The position numbers were made by a program, and so were the translations under genes. This document shows, piece by piece, positions 31,780 through 42,144 of a stretch of DNA of 64,000 bases. The DNA is from Rothia aeria (GTDB lineage Bacteria; Actinomycetota; Actinomycetes; Actinomycetales; Micrococcaceae): NCBI GenBank assembly GCA_002355935.1, contig AP017895.1:1798001-1862000 (forward strand). Reading direction: 5' to 3'. Under the pieces are notes generated by a model. That model was not told where the DNA came from, searched no databases, and was given only the letters and a program-made list of their open reading frames with translations. Numbering within the stretch: the first letter of the stretch is position 1; each line of letters begins with the position of its first letter.

Positions 31780-32802
31780 TTAGTCTACCTGCATATCGTG
31801 CAGGCTGGTTGAGACAAATTCCCACCAGGTGGGGGTTAGGCCAGCTGCCGCTGCGGTGCGTTGCGACAGTATGTGTGATGGGCTTGTCCCGTAAAACGGC
31901 AGGTACCCTTCTGCGAGTACAATACGAGTCACCTCGCGGATCATTCGTGAAGCCAGCCCGTAGTGCCGAAATTCTGGAAGCACGTCCACACCTATTTGAC
32001 GCATGAGCGGTGAGTCATCGCTTGCACCTACCAGAGCAATCGGATCGGTTGCCTCCGTCTCCACCCCGTATGCGGCTAGTACTGTTACGTCGGGGCGGCG
32101 GCAGCTGAACCCCAGGGCGTTTGCGTACCGGGTATCCCCGCGAAAACGCTCGCACTGTTGCGGGGTTAAAAACTCAAACCGTACCGGCAGCTTGGTGCCC
32201 GCAGTATCTTCCGGGCTGGTTTCGATAGCTGCCGCTGAAGCATTGGGGGCGGTTACAATAGTGTGCTCCCCCGTGACCTGATCGTATAGTGCATGGCGAA
32301 GAGATGCGCTATCAACACGGCGCATCATGCCGATCCCTGGAACAGCACATTTCACTTCCTGCGCGGGAAGATTTTCAGGTACTACTGACTCCAGCAGCGC
32401 ACGCGTGGGCGTGTAGTAGATGCTGGTTCCGCTCACCTGCTGGCTGTAGGGGGTCAGAAGCTCGTTAAGCTGGCGTAGCTGGGCGTAATAACCCAGCCAG
32501 TTTGGGTTATCCCCCGCCATATACTCGCGGGCTTTTTCAAGCACCCGCGGGTGCTTTGCGCACAATAGCCCCACCCCGGCATAGTTAGCGACTCGTAGTT
32601 CCCAAATATCGTCGTTGCGGCGGCGGGATGAGCCCATCTTATCCGCTGGCAGCTGCAGCTGCGCGAGTAGCTCTGCCCCCTGTCCGTGAGCCTTAGCGAC
32701 TGAACCGTGCGGCAAACAAAAATCGGCTTCTAACTGGGCGGCGATCATATGCCGGGCACGGTCACGTGTGGTGACGGCACCACGTGCATGTGCGGCGTTC
32801 AC
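31780..32802 (-). CDS. GNAT-family N-acetyltransferase
   Basis: A 340-residue protein whose C-terminal third is a GNAT fold with the acetyl-CoA loop [18 protein letters not shown]. The N-terminal 200 residues are not assigned. The substrate is unknown. The GTG start overlaps the uvrA stop by four bases (GTGA) and has AGGAGG 5 bases upstream, so it is translated after uvrA from the same message. That places it in a DNA-repair transcript, though linkage alone does not prove a repair role. Confidence 0.8.
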   Translation of the reverse strand: MNAAHARGAVTTRDRARHMIAAQLEADFCLPHGSVAKAHGQGAELLAQLQLPADKMGSSRRRNDDIWELRVANYAGVGLLCAKHPRVLEKAREYMAGDNPNWLGYYAQLRQLNELLTPYSQQVSGTSIYYTPTRALLESVVPENLPAQEVKCAVPGIGMMRRVDSASLRHALYDQVTGEHTIVTAPNASAAAIETSPEDTAGTKLPVRFEFLTPQQCERFRGDTRYANALGFSCRRPDVTVLAAYGVETEATDPIALVGASDDSPLMRQIGVDVLPEFRHYGLASRMIREVTRIVLAEGYLPFYGTSPSHILSQRTAAAAGLTPTWWEFVSTSLHDMQVD

Positions 32803-35686
32803 AGGACCTCCTGGATAAAACGGCCGGTGTGTGAGGAAGCGACCCCAGCCACAGACTCGGGGGTTCCTTCGGCAATTACGGTACCCCCGCCATCGCCGCC
32901 TTCCGGCCCCATATCAATAATCCAGTCAGCGCATTTAATCACATCAAGGTTATGTTCAATAGTGATAACAGTGTTGCCCTTATTGACAAGCGACTGCAGA
33001 ACCGCCAGCAGCTTCCGGATATCCTCAAAATGCAGCCCGGTAGTCGGCTCATCCAACACATAGATAGAACGACCATTAGAACGTTTCTGCAGCTCGGCCG
33101 CCAGTTTTACACGCTGCGCTTCACCGCCTGAGAGCGTAGTGGCGGGCTGCCCCAACCGGATATACCCTAGACCAACATCCACCAGGGTATTTAAATGCCG
33201 GGCGATAGGGGTAAAGGCCGCAAAAAATTCGGCGGCTTCCTCTACCGGCATTTCAAGCACATCGGCGATGGTTTTACCTTTGTAGTGCACCTCAAGGGTC
33301 TCACGGTTGTAACGTTTGCCGTGGCAGGTCTCGCACGGTACGTACACATCCGGCAGGAAGTTCATCTCAATCTTGAGCGTGCCGTCACCTGAGCAAGCCT
33401 CGCACCTGCCGCCTTTGACGTTAAACGAAAAACGCCCGGGGGTATACCCCCGTATTTTTGCTTCGTTCGTTTCGGCAAAAAGCTTACGAATATTATCAAA
33501 TACGCCCGTATAGGTTGCGGGGTTTGACCGCGGGGTGCGTCCAATCGGGGACTGATCCACATGAATCACTTTATCGAGGTGTTCAAGCCCCTCAATTTTC
33601 CTGTGGCGCCCCGGCACTTGTTTCGCGCCGTTGAGTTTATTGGCCAGTGAGGTGTACAGGATGTCGTTCACCAGAGTGGATTTCCCCGACCCAGACACCC
33701 CAGTGACGGCGGTAAAAACGCCCAACGGGAAAACCACATCCACATTTTTGAGGTTATTTTCGCGCGCACCGAACACTTTCACCCGTCGTTTCTTATCCAC
33801 CGGCCGGCGTGTTGCAGGTACCTCAATCTCACGGCGGCCCGCCATATAGTCACCCGTGATTGAGCTCTTATTCTTGAGGAGCTCATCGTATGTGCCCGAG
33901 TGCACCACCTGTCCCCCGTGCTCACCTGCGCCGGGGCCAACGTCCACTATCCAGTCTGCCTCACGCATGGTGTCTTCATCGTGCTCCACCACAATCAGGG
34001 TATTGCCCATATCACGAAGCTTCGTCAGGGTGTCAATCAGGCGCCGGTTATCCCGCTGGTGCAGGCCGATGGACGGCTCATCCAACACGTAGAGCACACC
34101 AACCAGTCCGGAACCGATCTGGGTGGCTAAACGGATGCGTTGCGCTTCGCCGCCGGAGAGCGTGCCAGCGGCGCGTGAAAGGGTCAGGTAATCAAGGCCC
34201 ACGTCCAGCAGGAATTGCAGACGCGCGTCGATCTCTTTAAGCACCTGCTCAGCGATTTTCATTTCACGTTCGCTAAGGGTCAGTCCGCGCATGAACTCTA
34301 GGGCTGTGCGCAGAGGCAATTCGGTTACTTCCGCAATGGATTTCTGCCCAACTTTTACCCCTAGGATAGTGGGATTCAGACGCGCCCCGCGGCAGCTGGG
34401 GCACGCCACCTGGCGCATGTACTGTTCGTAGCGGTCACGCGCGAAGTCTGACTCAGTCTCCGCATGTTTGCGTTTAATGTAGGCTTTGACCCCTTCAAAT
34501 CCGCTGGTGTAGCGGCGTTCACGCCCAAATCGGTTACGGTATGAGACTTCGACTTTAAAATCTTTTCCGCTCAGGATCGCTTTCTGCACTTTGGCGGATA
34601 GCTTATTCCATGGGGTGTTAAGGTCAAACCCAAGTTCTTCACCCAGACCGGCGAGCAGACGTAACCAGTATTCGGTGGTTGCTTTGCCCTGTGACCAGGG
34701 CGCAATAGCGCCTTCGCCGAGGCTCAGCTCGGGGTTGGGGATCAGCAGCTCTTCATCCACTTCGAGACGGGAGCCGATACCGTCGCACGCTTGGCAGGCA
34801 CCGAACGGGGAGTTAAACGAGAAGGCGCGCGGCTCAATTGTGTCGATTTGCAGGGGTGGTTATTGGGGCAAGCTAGGTTTTCGCTGAAACTGCGGGTACG
34901 CTCGGGGCTGTCTTCCGCCTCATCTACAAAATCGATAAGTAAACGCCCGTCGGCAAGCCGTAGTGCGGTTTCCACCGAGTCAGTCAGGCGCTGGTTAATG
35001 CCGTCTTTAATGACGATACGGTCAACGACCACCTCGATCGTGTGTTTGTACTGTTTAGCCAGTTTCGGGGGGTCGGAAAGCTGCATTGTTTGCCCGTCTA
35101 CTCGGGCGCGTGAGTACCCTTGGGTTAGCAGGTCTTTGAAAAGATCGACGAACTCCCCTTTGCGTGCAGATACGACGGGGGCAAGCACCTGCACGCGGGT
35201 ACGCTCAGGGTACCCCATGAGGGTATCAACGATCTGTTGCGGGGTTTGTTTAGTTATTTCTTCACCGCATTCTGGGCAGTGGGCATGCCCTACACGCGCC
35301 CACAGCAGACGCATATAGTCGTAGATTTCGGTGATGGTTCCTACAGTAGAACGTGGGTTTTTTGAGGTAGATTTCTGGTCGATAGACACAGCGGGTGAGA
35401 GCCCTTCGATGAAGTCTACATCCGGTTTGTCCACCTGCCCTAGGAACATGCGGGCGTATGAAGAGAGCGATTCGACGTATCGGCGTTGTCCCTCTGCGAA
35501 GATCGTGTCGAAGGCCAGCGAGGATTTTCCGGACCCTGATAGCCCGGTAAAGACGACCATCGCATCGCGTGGAATGGTAAGGTCTACATTTTTAAGGTTG
35601 TTCTCGCGTGCTCCCTGCACACGAATACTGTTTAGATCGTTAGCGCGCGGTGCAGCAGGCACGCTGGTGCCGGGGCGAGGGGACAT
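32799..35686 (-). CDS. uvrA: Excinuclease ABC subunit A (frame broken near 34853-34856)
   Basis: Damage-recognition ATPase of nucleotide excision repair. The first Walker A is [15 protein letters not shown], the first zinc module has CPECGEEI, and the second Walker A is [14 protein letters not shown]. The ABC signatures are [11 protein letters not shown] and [11 protein letters not shown], with the C-terminal zinc finger [14 protein letters not shown] and [10 protein letters not shown]. The frame breaks after ACPNNHPL where one C of a run is missing; the second frame continues [23 protein letters not shown] precedes the ATG at 35686. It is divergent from the metallo-hydrolase gene. Confidence 0.96.
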
Positions 35687-35865
35687 CGGCTATCCTTCCG
35701 TTACTATCGAAATAATATTCTATCAGCCTTTGTCCTGGTCACGGGGTATTTCGATACGGGCGGAAGAGCCTGTGAGAAACTCATACGTTCGCAGGTATGT
35801 ACCGTGTCCACCCCAAGCTCAAGAGCCCTCAGTACTTTACACGTACCTCCCCTACACTTAAAAGT

Positions 35866-36639
35866 ATGAGTACTTATCCCGAATCCACACTGCTGTTTGA
35901 GAATCCTGAATTCACGGTCCGCGCATTGAGCGTTTCTGAGATGGACAATAGCGTCTACCTGCTGACGATGCGCCACTCCGGTGAACAACTGCTCATAGAC
36001 CCCGCAGATGACGCCGAAGCTCTCTATGCGTTTACCCTAGACGCACTGCTACATGACTGCCCTCATCTCGAGCTGACTGATGCGCAGGATCATCGCGTGC
36101 GCGTCATAGAGTCTGAGGCCGATTTTGAGGCGGTGCGGCAACGTGCGATTGGCGTAACGAGCATTGTAGTAACCCACGGGCATTGGGACCATATTCGAGC
36201 GATTAACGGTCTTGAGAAGTTCACTGGAGCCATCACCTCAGCTGGCGCGGAGGACATTGAAGCGATTCACGAGCTAGAAGGCTTTGAGGTGGAAGAGTCG
36301 CTAATGGGTGGTGAGACATTCGATTTTTATGGCAGTGATACTGTGGTTCGGACTATCTCAGTTCCTGGGCACACCCCTGGGTCGATTGTGTATGTTCTTG
36401 AAAGCGTGTGGGAAGATGGTTCGCCCGCCACGCTCTTATTTACCGGGGACGCACTTTTTCCAGGTGGTGTTGGCAAGACGGATTCTCGGCAGCAGTTTGG
36501 CGAGCTTTTCACAAACGTCCTGGAGAAACTTTTCGGCGCTTTTGATGACGACACGACTGTGCTTCCTGGTCATGGACGTTCCACGACTCTTGGGGAGGAA
36601 CGCCCTCATCTGGAGGAATGGGGCGAACGGGGCTGGTAG
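35866..36639 (+). CDS. Metallo-beta-lactamase-fold hydrolase, glyoxalase II-like
   Basis: A 257-residue MBL-fold protein. The metal site is THGHWDH, with downstream SVPGHTPGSIVY, FTGDALFPGGVGKTD and VLPGHGRST supplying the remaining ligands. This layout is that of hydroxyacylglutathione-hydrolase-like enzymes; in a mycothiol organism the thioester could be mycothiol-based, which is inference. The ATG at 35866 has no ribosome binding site. A TACACT -10-like hexamer ends 7 bases before it, suggesting a leaderless transcript. Its own terminator follows. Confidence 0.85.
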   Translation: MSTYPESTLLFENPEFTVRALSVSEMDNSVYLLTMRHSGEQLLIDPADDAEALYAFTLDALLHDCPHLELTDAQDHRVRVIESEADFEAVRQRAIGVTSIVVTHGHWDHIRAINGLEKFTGAITSAGAEDIEAIHELEGFEVEESLMGGETFDFYGSDTVVRTISVPGHTPGSIVYVLESVWEDGSPATLLFTGDALFPGGVGKTDSRQQFGELFTNVLEKLFGAFDDDTTVLPGHGRSTTLGEERPHLEEWGERGW

Positions 36640-36735
36640 GAAGTTGGCAGATAATCTGTTGCGTAGTGCGCGATTAGAGTCTAATGCCTAAGTTCTTCTC
36701 TATTGTGCATCATTGCACTCCTACCGAACACAAAA

Positions 36736-36770
36736 AGAAACGACCACGCTACCTTAGCGTGGTCGTTTCT
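36736..36770. terminator. Strong terminator after the MBL-fold gene
   Basis: Arms of 16 bp (AGAAACGACCACGCTA and its complement) with a 3-base loop and T tail. Confidence 0.9.
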
Positions 36771-37437
36771 CGATGCGTAGAACACATCTATCACTCAGCT
36801 CAAACACAAGCAATCCAAAGATCTATTCAAAACCTACGATTACCTGATGACATAAGTGTATATGAATTTTGGGCGCTTTTTTTGGGGTGTTTTGCCCCGA
36901 TTGGCAGGCTCATGACCCATAGACAGAGTTTGTAACCGTTTCGTTATATTCACCCTGTCCACAACAAGGTTTTTTAAGTACCAATTTGATTATTGGCGAT
37001 TTTTAGTGACCTAAATCATGTAAATTTTTTGGCGTGTATTCGCCTTGTTCGACGGCCTATTGTGATTCCTTCAAGATTTGGAACCACCTCTTTCCAGGTC
37101 ACCATCCCCCGGAAACGCCCGGTATATCGCGGTTTTTGAACCAGCAGTCTAAATTGCCTGTATTTTTATCAAGCTAAACACAACCTTTAAAAATTCCGAT
37201 CCGACAACCTGAAAATCAGCAAATTTAAGGTGCCGCACGGTTACAATTGGTCTGTTTTTAGGGGTCTACCAGAGCATCTGAATCTGCGCCCCAAATCCCC
37301 TAGTCAATACATGCCTCAGCCAATCGATACACATTCTCTTTTGACACCCATTTATTCCCCCGAAAACAGCTATTTTTCCTGTGGGGAACATTTCAAAAAA
37401 CCTCATCTGAAAACTACACGTATGTAGTTTTATAGAC
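36771..37437. other. AT-rich region without a gene
   Basis: About 670 bases between two strong terminators of convergent genes. It is visibly AT-richer than its surroundings, with several T runs. It holds a GGGG-TGTTTTG-CCCC hairpin at 36884-36898, a DnaA-like CTGTCCACA at 36955-36963 and the palindrome AAACTACACGTATGTAGTTT at 37411-37430. Frames are short and unlike known proteins. A small RNA or a decayed element is possible. Confidence 0.5.
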
Positions 37438-37483
37438 TGAGCCCCGCATCTGGGGTCATATTCTGACCCAGATGCGGGGCTCA
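37438..37483. terminator. fhs terminator
   Basis: Near-perfect 20-bp stem built on GAGCCCCGCATCTGGG, 28 bases after the fhs stop on the minus strand. Confidence 0.9.
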
Positions 37484-37511
37484 CCAGCACGTACGCTGCT
37501 GCTACTGCCTC

Positions 37512-39219
37512 TTAGGAGAGACCAACCATCGTACCGTTTTCATCGAATCCAATGCGCTCAGCTGCGGGGCTCTTGCTCAACCCAGGCATGGTGCGCATCG
37601 TACCGCAAATTGCGTACACGTAACCGGCACCAGCTGCCAAACGAACCTCACGCACCGGCAAAGTCCAGCCGGTGGGTGCGCCCTTCAGAGAAGCATCTGA
37701 AGAGATAGACAGGTGGGTCTTGGCAATCACCACGGGCAGGTTACCGTAGCCCAAATCAGCGAAACGCTTAAGCTGCTTAGCGGCGGCGGGAGCAATCGAA
37801 ATACCGTCAGCACCGTACACCTTGGTAGCGACCTTCTCCAGCTTCGTTTCCAGCGAGTCCTCAAGGTCATAGGTGAACTTCAGCTCCGAAACATCATCAC
37901 ATGCCTCAGCAACCACATTCGCCAAATCGACAGTGCCCTTACCGCCTTCGGCAACGCCACGGTGAATAGCCACACGGGCACCTGCTTCTTCAGCGATACG
38001 GCGAATAGCCTCATGCTCGGAGTCGAAGTCGGTGGGGAACGCGTTAATAGCGACCACAGGCTGCACACCAAAGTTACGCACAATCTCAATGTGCTTCTTC
38101 AGGTTTGCAGCCCCTGCCTCAACATCTGAGGGCTTTCCTGCAGCATGCCGTCGGGAAGAGGCTTACCGGGAACAATCTTGTACAGCCCGGAGTGCGACTT
38201 CAAGGCACGCACCGTTACAACCAGAACCGCTGCATCAGGCTTCAGCCCGGAGATACGGCATTTAACGTTAAAGAGACGCTCTGCGCCCATATCAGCGCCG
38301 AAGCCTGCCTCAGTAATCACGTAATCCGAATATTCGAGACCAACATAGTCCGCCACGATTGATGAGTTACCGGTAGCGATATTACCGAAGGGCCCGCATG
38401 GATAAGCGCCGGAGTGTGCTCAAGAGTCTGCAGCAGGTTCGGGTTAATGGCATCAGCCAGAATGACTGCCAGGGCACCGTCAGCCTTCAAATCGGCGGCG
38501 GTAACAGCCTCACCGTCATAGTTCAGGCCCACAACGATCTTCGCCAGGCGCTCACGCAGATCCTTGAATGAGGTTGCCAGGGAGAGAATCACCATGATTT
38601 CGGAGGCGCTGGTAATATCGAACCCGGTCTGGCGGGGTACGCCGTCAATACGTTCACCCAACCCGACTACAACGTTCCGCAGGGAGCGGTCATTAATGTC
38701 AATGACCCGGCGCCATTCGATAGCGCGCGGGTCAATACGTAGGTCGTTCCCCTGGTGCAGGTGGTTGTCGATCATTGCGGCAAGCAAGTTGTGGGCTGCG
38801 GTAACAGCGTGGAAGTCGCCGGTCAGGTGCAGGTTCAGCTTCTCCATGGGCACGATCTGAGAGTAGCCACCGCCAGCTGCACCACCCTTAATACCGAAGG
38901 TGGGGCCCATGGCGGGCTGACGCAGGGTGAGCATCGCCTTACGTCCGGTCTGTGCGAAGCCCTGAGCCAGTGATACGGAAGTAGCGGTTTTACCTTCACC
39001 GAGCGGGGTGGGGGTCACAGCGGTTACAACAATGTATTTGGAGCCGCGCTTACGTGCGGTCTCCGCGTTAGTGGTTTCGTCCAGAAGAACCTTCGCAACA
39101 TACTTGCCGTAGGGTTCCAGACGATCCGCACTAATCCCGTTTTCGGCGGCGATTTCGGTGATCGGCTCAAGGGTAGCTGCCTGAGCAATTTCAAGGTCGG
39201 AAGGGAAAGGCTTGGTCAT
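37512..39219 (-). CDS. fhs: Formate--tetrahydrofolate ligase (two frame breaks)
   Basis: ATP-dependent synthesis of 10-formyl-tetrahydrofolate from formate. The N-terminal frame has [22 protein letters not shown] (nucleotide site) and [19 protein letters not shown]. The middle frame gives [19 protein letters not shown] and [15 protein letters not shown]. The C-terminal frame gives [15 protein letters not shown] and [18 protein letters not shown]. Breaks near 38388-38390 and 38127-38133 are each one lost base. Joined length is about 568 residues, as usual. The second ATG (39219) is better spaced from AAAGGA than the first. It supplies one-carbon units for purines. Confidence 0.94.
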
Positions 39220-39475
39220 CATCGTCCTTTGCAGTTGTAGCCAACAGTTCCTTTCCCATTTTATGCTTTAGCTCACGGATTGTCACCCATTATGACTCTT
39301 ATCTGTGAAGCTACAACACATTACTCTGGTCAAAAACCGCATCAATCCCAGGAGGATTCCAAGAGGTACACAAACTGTTCCCCAGAAACTGAGCTAAAGT
39401 CAGCTCACCTTCTGGGGAACAACATATTGCATTGAGTGCCTGCCCGAACACACTGTAAAGGATTATATGCAGGGG

Positions 39476-40522
39476 CTACATCGTCAGCAGCACCTTGGTC
39501 GCGGTACGCTGATCCATTGCCTCATAGCCCTTGGGGGCTTCGTCGATGGGCAATACTAGATCGAAGACCTTACCGGGTTCAATCTCACCCTTGTAAATCA
39601 GGTCAATCAGGGTCGGCAGGTATTTACGAACCGGCGCGGGGCCTCCTTCAAGATGAACCTGTTTGTCGAAGAGCACATCGGTACCGATCGAGCTGTCGTG
39701 GGGCACGCCTACGAAACCGATGTAGCCGCCGTGGCGTACGCATCCGAGGGCTTGGTCAAAGGCCTGCTGAGTACCAACAGCCTCCACCACGCCGTGCGCT
39801 CCCACCCCGTCAGTAAGCTCTAGAACCTTGGCGATACCTTCTTCACCGCGTTCTTCCACCACGTGGGTTGCACCGAACTGCTTAGCCAGCTCTTGGCGCT
39901 TGGGGTTGCGAGACATCATGATGATCTTCTCAGCGCCCAGCTGCTTAGCACCAATAACTGCGCCCAAACCAACGGCACCATCGCCAACTACAACAATAGC
40001 CTTACCCGGGCCGGCCTTGGCGGCGTCGGCTGCATACCAGCCAGTCCCCAGCACATCGGATGCCGCCATCAGATGAGGAATCTGCTCTGCGGTAGGGTAT
40101 GCGGGAGTCTTAATCAAAGTGCCGTCTGCGAAAGGAATACGGGCGTATTCCGCCTGGGTACCGTTCGAGCGCATACCAATGAAACCATCGCCTGCAGCAA
40201 TGGCCTTAAGGCACCGTGAAGGGTAACCATCCCGGCAGGTTGCACACTCACCGCATGAGATGCAGAAAGAACCAACGACAAAGTCACCAGGCTTGACGGT
40301 CTTAACATCGTCGCCAACTTCGATAACCTCACCGATATATTCATGACCCATCTGCTGATGGTCTACAGGCTCAGGCTGCGCGCCACGATAGGGCCACAGG
40401 TCAGAACCGCAAATGCAGGATGCGGCAAGTTTAATAACGGCATCCGTGGACTCTAGGAGGGTGGGCATGGGGCGGTCTTCTACGACGACCTTACCGGGTT
40501 CTTCCATAATGACTGAACGCAT
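39476..40522 (-). CDS. Zinc-dependent alcohol/aldehyde dehydrogenase
   Basis: Medium-chain dehydrogenase/reductase of 348 residues. Catalytic zinc ligands are Cys38 and His-Glu in CICGSDLWPYRG and MGHEYIGEV. The structural zinc site is CISCGECATCRDGYPSRC. The NAD(P) fold has VVVGDGAVGLGAV. It resembles the IMP-dependent or glutathione-independent formaldehyde-type enzymes, but the substrate is uncertain. It is divergent from an AdhR-like MerR gene, and its promoter has the 19-bp spacer typical of MerR activation, suggesting aldehyde detoxification. Confidence 0.9.
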   Translation of the reverse strand: MRSVIMEEPGKVVVEDRPMPTLLESTDAVIKLAASCICGSDLWPYRGAQPEPVDHQQMGHEYIGEVIEVGDDVKTVKPGDFVVGSFCISCGECATCRDGYPSRCLKAIAAGDGFIGMRSNGTQAEYARIPFADGTLIKTPAYPTAEQIPHLMAASDVLGTGWYAADAAKAGPGKAIVVVGDGAVGLGAVIGAKQLGAEKIIMMSRNPKRQELAKQFGATHVVEERGEEGIAKVLELTDGVGAHGVVEAVGTQQAFDQALGCVRHGGYIGFVGVPHDSSIGTDVLFDKQVHLEGGPAPVRKYLPTLIDLIYKGEIEPGKVFDLVLPIDEAPKGYEAMDQRTATKVLLTM

Positions 40523-40578
40523 TAGCTGTACTACTCACTCTCGGCTAGTTTTAGCGGTTTATTATTGATTGCTGTACA

Positions 40579-40609
40579 AGACTACGTCCTTCGAGCTGCT
40601 CTAGGGCAA
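40579..40609 (-). promoter_or_regulatory. MerR-type adh promoter with 19-bp spacer
   Basis: On the minus strand TTGCCC (40609-40604) and TAGTCT (40584-40579) are 19 bases apart, the over-long spacing that MerR regulators correct. The imperfect palindrome CCCTAGAGC-A-GCTCGAAGG (7 of 9 matching) fills 40588-40606. Confidence 0.6.
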
Positions 40610-40727
40610 GCTTAAACCTTCAAACCCGATATAAAACACATTCTAAATGCGAACCATACCTGTATCATGCAAAGGCACGGGATGCTGCAGGCCCTTATAT
40701 TCAGCAGGTCCGTGAAATAATGAAGGA

Positions 40728-41117
40728 ATGAGCTACACGGTCAAAGAGGTTTCTGAACGAGTAAATCTAAGCCCCCACACGGTACGCTATTACACCGACC
40801 AGGGCCTCATTCCCACCTTGCAGAGGGACGAGAAAGGAAACCGTGTTTTTACCGATGAATGCATCGGTTGGTTCGAAACTATCCATTGCCTACGTAAATG
40901 CGGTATGAGCATTGCAGATGTGAAGACGTATGTAGATTTAGGGCGTCAAGGAAGTAAGACAGCTCCCGAACGGTTGCGCATTGTGGAGCAGTATGCGCGT
41001 ATTGCCCAGCAGCAGCTTATTGAAGCACAGCAACGGGTTGATTTTGTGCACCGGAAAATTATGTTCTATCAGGAGCTGATCGAAAGTAACGATGAGTCCC
41101 GCATCTGTCCCCAATAG
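40728..41117 (+). CDS. MerR-family regulator, AdhR/NmlR-like
   Basis: A 129-residue activator. The helix-turn-helix is YTVKEVSERVNLSPHTVRYYTDQGLIP, followed by the wing DEKGNRVFTDECI. A conserved Cys in IHCLRKCGMSI matches the redox/aldehyde-sensing Cys of AdhR-type proteins. A coiled dimerisation helix (about 80-125, RIVEQYARIAQQQLIEAQQRVDF) ends the protein. It is divergent from the alcohol dehydrogenase gene, whose promoter carries a suitable operator. It also lies next to three secreted-protein genes whose promoters share another palindrome; control of those is only a possibility. Confidence 0.88.
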   Translation: MSYTVKEVSERVNLSPHTVRYYTDQGLIPTLQRDEKGNRVFTDECIGWFETIHCLRKCGMSIADVKTYVDLGRQGSKTAPERLRIVEQYARIAQQQLIEAQQRVDFVHRKIMFYQELIESNDESRICPQ

Positions 41118-41143
41118 CCTATGCAACATTAGCTTCCGCAAAG

Positions 41144-41184
41144 ATATCGGGGCTCACCATTGTGAAGGAGAGCCCCGATATTTC
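41144..41184. terminator. Bidirectional terminator
   Basis: Arms ATATCGGGGCTC / GAGCCCCGATAT between the convergent merR and first secreted-protein genes, with T residues on the plus side. Confidence 0.85.
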
Positions 41185-41277
41185 TCTACTGTGCATCAAA
41201 CAGCCACGCTATACGGAGCATATGGGTATCGCCCCTAACTGTTCACCGTACGTACTGGGCACAGGTATATCGATAAA

Positions 41278-41841
41278 CTAGTGGGGTGTATTACCACCTC
41301 CCCCACCGTTGTATACAGCCAAGACGTGAAGAGGCTGAACCCGCAGTGTGTTGGCGTTTGCCGTGGTCTTAACTTTCACATGCTCCTGACGCATAACTGC
41401 GATGCATGCAGTGTGCCTGGTAGGGTTACTGCCAATGAGGGCAACTTTTAGCACACCATTTTCTTCAATAGTTTTAGCGTGCAGGCTCGTGCAAGAGTTA
41501 ACTTGAGCATCGAAAGTAATTTCGTGGTCACCGGTTATATGATAGCCACTCCATTTAACGATATGCCCGTTATACAACCGCGTGGAGTCATCGTCGCTAT
41601 CGCCTGTATGCGGCAGAGGGACAACGGGGATAGGGGTAAAGGATTGTATCGCCGGTGAAGAAGTGGCGGTGGAAGCATCGGTACTTGCAGAAGCACTAGG
41701 CTGCGCCGTTACCGTTGCTGTGTCCCCTGAAGTTGCGGAGGCGGCGGGAGCGGTCAATGCAGCGGACCCTAATGCTAAAGTCAGGGCACCGATCCCGATT
41801 CGACTAGCGTAGCGGATGGAGGAAGTACGAGATTGTGGCAT
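41278..41841 (-). CDS. Secreted protein of unknown family, paralog 1 of 3
   Basis: A 187-residue exported protein. A signal peptide with Arg-containing n-region and ALTLALGSAALTAPAASA (Ala-X-Ala cleavage) is followed by a Ser/Thr/Ala-rich linker (about 40-70). The C-terminal domain has WSGYHITGDHEITFDAQ, a Cys pair in SCTSLHA and TACIAV, and VKVKTTANANTLRVQPL. Two further genes downstream in the array code for the same domain. The Cys pair probably forms a disulfide outside the cell. It ends in a Gly-rich tail. The start is set by the AAGGAG plus 9-base spacing conserved in all three copies. Function unknown. Confidence 0.7.
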   Translation of the reverse strand: MPQSRTSSIRYASRIGIGALTLALGSAALTAPAASATSGDTATVTAQPSASASTDASTATSSPAIQSFTPIPVVPLPHTGDSDDDSTRLYNGHIVKWSGYHITGDHEITFDAQVNSCTSLHAKTIEENGVLKVALIGSNPTRHTACIAVMRQEHVKVKTTANANTLRVQPLHVLAVYNGGGGGNTPH

Positions 41842-41887
41842 GGGCATCAGCTCCTTCAGGATGGAAAATTTTCAGTTTTAGATTATT

Positions 41888-41907
41888 ATTTCCCTAACCT
41901 TAAAGTG
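41888..41907. promoter_or_regulatory. Conserved palindrome before paralog 1
   Basis: AACCTTAAAGTGAAGAGTT-type element about 50 bases before the start codon; half-sites AACCTT and AAGAGTT. The same layout precedes paralogs 2 and 3. Confidence 0.5.
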
Positions 41908-42029
41908 AAGAGTTAAATACTGGGAATGTGCCGCATGTTCCCTGAGAACGTTTAACGCTCATAAGAACCTGCCATATTGCTGCTTCCGAAGCACTATTAT
42001 TTTTTCGTTTTATCCGCAGGCATCAAGAA

Positions 42030-42071
42030 GACCGTGGCACCCCGCCTCTCAACGATTGGATGCCACGGCCT
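42030..42071 (-). terminator. Terminator after paralog 2
   Basis: Arms CCGTGGCA / TGCCACGG with flanking wobble pairs, downstream of the second secreted-protein gene and followed by T-rich sequence on the minus strand. Confidence 0.7.
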
Positions 42072-42144
42072 GCGCATAAAAGGCGGAGAGGAGCCAGCCC
42101 TACGACTTACTCCCCTACCTTAATGAGCTTTGCAGCTCAGGCCC

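Noticed and set aside
32799-35686. uvrA as a pseudogene
   Set aside because: Both frames keep every ATPase and zinc motif and the same kind of break occurs in other essential genes, so it is a sequence error.
37230-37427. 65-residue frame in the AT-rich island
   Set aside because: It starts without a ribosome binding site and has no recognisable family or composition of a real protein.
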